From the NCBI GenBank assembly GCA_018263655.1, contig JAANWY010000043.1:602-7436 (forward strand): a stretch of DNA of 6,835 nucleotides, in the 5' to 3' direction. The first letter of the stretch is position 1. Each line of letters begins with the position of its first letter. Made by a program: the position numbers and the translations under genes. The notes under the pieces are model-generated. The model was not told the DNA's origin. It saw only the letters and a list, made by a program, of their open reading frames with translations, and did no database searches. The stretch comes from Anaerolineales bacterium (GTDB lineage: Bacteria; Chloroflexota; Anaerolineae; Epilineales; JAANWY01). Positions 5,763 through 6,835 of the stretch are shown here, piece by piece.

Positions 5763-5771
5763 ATTATACCA
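5763..5771 (-). promoter_or_regulatory. Candidate extended -10 promoter facing the glycan genes
   Basis: On the minus strand TGGTATAAT combines a perfect TATAAT with the TGn extension, which can act without a clear -35 (none is seen at 17 nt). It lies at the outer right edge of the 163-bp palindrome. A transcript would carry the whole palindrome in a leader of about 250 nt before the decarboxylase-like gene. Confidence 0.4.
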
Positions 5772-5803
5772 TATCGTTGGGGCTCGGTCTACTGCCGGAC
5801 GGC

Positions 5804-5910
5804 TAGTACACTGCGGCGGAAATCCTTCGGTAGTTACTTGCTCCAAGGGGATCGTCAGATCCCCGTCTGGCGAGCGTAAACTGCCGAAGGATTTAGGCCG
5901 TCGTGTACTA
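5804..5910. mobile_element. Small foldback element bounded by CTAG, possible IS630/Tc1-type MITE
   Basis: Inverted arms at 5803-5835 and 5879-5911 match at 28 of 33 positions and start and end with CTAG. Inside, GGGGATC-GTCA-GATCCCC (5847-5864) makes a perfect 7-bp hairpin. There is no coding capacity. CTAG boundaries fit insertion at TA, as known for IS630/Tc1-type elements, with a TA duplication at 5804-5805 and 5909-5910. The family link is inference. Confidence 0.55.
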
Positions 5911-5961
5911 GATCAGACACCTTAAGACAAAGTGCGTAGGCGGACGTTCTGCTACATGATG

Positions 5962-6009
5962 TGGCCTATCGCCTGCATGGCCTATCGCCTGCATGGCCTA
6001 TCGCCTGCA
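5962..6009. repeat. Three perfect 16-bp tandem repeats
   Basis: TGGCCTATCGCCTGCA occurs three times without mismatch or gap (5962-5977, 5978-5993, 5994-6009). The array is non-coding and leads directly into the palindrome at 6005-6020. Perfect identity suggests recent expansion. Confidence 0.92.
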
Positions 6010-6076
6010 ACAAGTTGCAGCGTCCAGGCGGCGTCCTGAGTTCACCGAAGGGTTCGAGGGCGTGATTTCGCCGCCT
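6005..6076. repeat. Dispersed palindromic repeat, copy B, with adjoining stem
   Basis: CTGCAAC-AA-GTTGCAG (6005-6020) followed by GCGTCC matches copy A at 2824-2851 (22 of 26 bases, opposite strand). Next to it AGGCGGCG (6026-6033) pairs with CGCCGCCT (6069-6076), an 8-bp stem with a 35-nt loop. The structure begins 17 bp past the stop of the methyltransferase gene and could affect its 3' end, but no T-run is present. Confidence 0.55.
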
Positions 6077-6092
6077 CGCACTCACATAACGC

Positions 6093-6835
6093 TTATCTCA
6101 AATTGTCTGCGGCTAGATGGCGTTGCCGGCGCGCCTCGAACAGAATGACGCTGGCGGCGACAGCGGCGTTGAGCGAATCGGCGTCGGTCTCCATGGGGAT
6201 GGCGATGCGGCCGGTGGCCAGCCGGCGGGCTTCCGGGCCGGCGCCGTGGGCCTCGCTGCCAATGATCAATGCCGCTGGGCGGGTCCAATCGACGTCGTAG
6301 TAGGCGCACTCGGCGCTGGCGTCGGCGAGCCAGATTGGGCGGTCGGCGACCAGCTCGGCGAGGTGGTCCCAGTCGCCGGCTGTGGTTACGGGCAGGCGGA
6401 AGTGGGCGCCCATCCCGGCCCGGACAACCTTTGGATTGTAAGGATCAACAGTGCTGGGCGCCAGGATCATATGGCCGGCGCCGGCTGCCTCAGCGGCGCG
6501 CAGAAGGGTGCCCAGGTTGCCGGGGTCTTGCAGCCCGTCGACGATCAGAATCAGTGCCGGATCGGTGGGTGATGAGTGTTCGGGGAAGGGAATGACGGCG
6601 GCAATCCCCTGGGGGGTTACGGTGTCGGCAGCGGACTGTAGGGCCTCGTCGCTGACTGCGTAGACGTCGCCCGTGAGGCCGCATAGGCCCTCGAGGAGCG
6701 CGCGTCCTCGGGCATCGTCGTAAATTTCCGCAGTGTACAAAACGAAAGCGGGCGAAATGCCCGCTCGCACTACTTCTTCCAAAAGCCGAATGCCCTCCAC
6801 CAAGAAGCGCCGCTCCTTGTAGCGAGAGCGGCGCC
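6093..6835 (-). CDS. TrmH/SpoU-family RNA 2'-O-methyltransferase, 5' end outside window
   Basis: The frame is open to the window edge, so the gene is partial; about 247 C-terminal residues are visible. The visible N-terminus reads RRSRYKERRFLVEGIRLLEE, matching the substrate-binding start of SpoU methylases (K/R-rich, then F-L-V-E-G). A TTG at 6803 is therefore internal, not the start. The SPOUT trefoil-knot motifs follow in order: LILIVDGLQDPGNLGTLLRA (motif 1), ALIIGSEAHGAGPE with RIAIPM (motif 2) and SLNAAVAASVILFEARRQ (motif 3). These enzymes use S-adenosylmethionine to methylate a ribose 2'-OH in rRNA or tRNA; the target here is unknown. Only a few residues are likely missing. A housekeeping gene, it is separated from the glycan cluster by nearly 600 bp. 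Confidence 0.92.
   Translation of the reverse strand, partial: RRSRYKERRFLVEGIRLLEEVVRAGISPAFVLYTAEIYDDARGRALLEGLCGLTGDVYAVSDEALQSAADTVTPQGIAAVIPFPEHSSPTDPALILIVDGLQDPGNLGTLLRAAEAAGAGHMILAPSTVDPYNPKVVRAGMGAHFRLPVTTAGDWDHLAELVADRPIWLADASAECAYYDVDWTRPAALIIGSEAHGAGPEARRLATGRIAIPMETDADSLNAAVAASVILFEARRQRHLAADNLR

Noticed and set aside
5628..5846. 72-residue minus-strand open frame across the palindromic region
   Set aside because: It runs through both foldback elements, its composition follows the inverted repeats, and it resembles no protein family. Treated as chance.
5962..6009. CRISPR array
   Set aside because: The 16-bp units abut with no spacers, there are only three, and no cas gene is present.
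6082..6309. Arg-rich minus-strand open frame overlapping the methyltransferase
   Set aside because: It is an alternative frame of the SpoU gene; Arg richness comes from the GC-rich coding DNA.

Overview
The window looks like GC-rich chromosomal DNA from a free-living bacterium. All five complete genes and one partial gene lie on the minus strand. Gene content, protein style, degenerate 7-bp repeat arrays and foldback elements suggest an environmental lineage such as Chloroflexota. That assignment is inference: there is no rRNA or other marker gene here.

In transcription order (right to left), the right edge holds the 3' part of a TrmH/SpoU-family RNA 2'-O-methyltransferase, cut by the window end. 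A gene-free stretch of about 590 bp (5506-6092) follows. It holds three perfect 16-bp tandem repeats, a small foldback element bounded by CTAG, a 163-bp nested palindrome flanked by CATTAT direct repeats, and a candidate extended -10 promoter facing left.

Next comes a likely cell-surface glycan cluster. It contains a UDP-glucuronate decarboxylase-like SDR enzyme (sugar-nucleotide supply), an O-antigen ligase/polymerase-like membrane protein (Wzy_C type), a small unrecognised protein made of two copies of a 41-residue unit, and a flippase-like multi-pass membrane protein of the LPG-synthase-TM/UPF0104 type. A complete moeA (molybdenum insertion into molybdopterin) ends the window. It is probably independent in function although it lies on the same strand.

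The most unusual content is repeat structure that intrudes on the glycan genes. A convergent pair of degenerate 7-bp arrays lies in frame inside the ligase gene. A second array pair spans the decarboxylase/ligase junction, supplying the decarboxylase stop codon and flanking the ligase start. The ligase also carries a C9 run. Because 7-bp and 1-bp units are not multiples of three, copy-number change would shift the ligase frame, so phase variation is a testable idea. The flippase-like gene has no ATG, GTG or TTG at its N-terminus. Its best start is an ATC behind a good Shine-Dalgarno, and the only in-frame codon separating it from the preceding small gene is a TGA. I see no CRISPR array, tRNA or rRNA, and no transposase gene.
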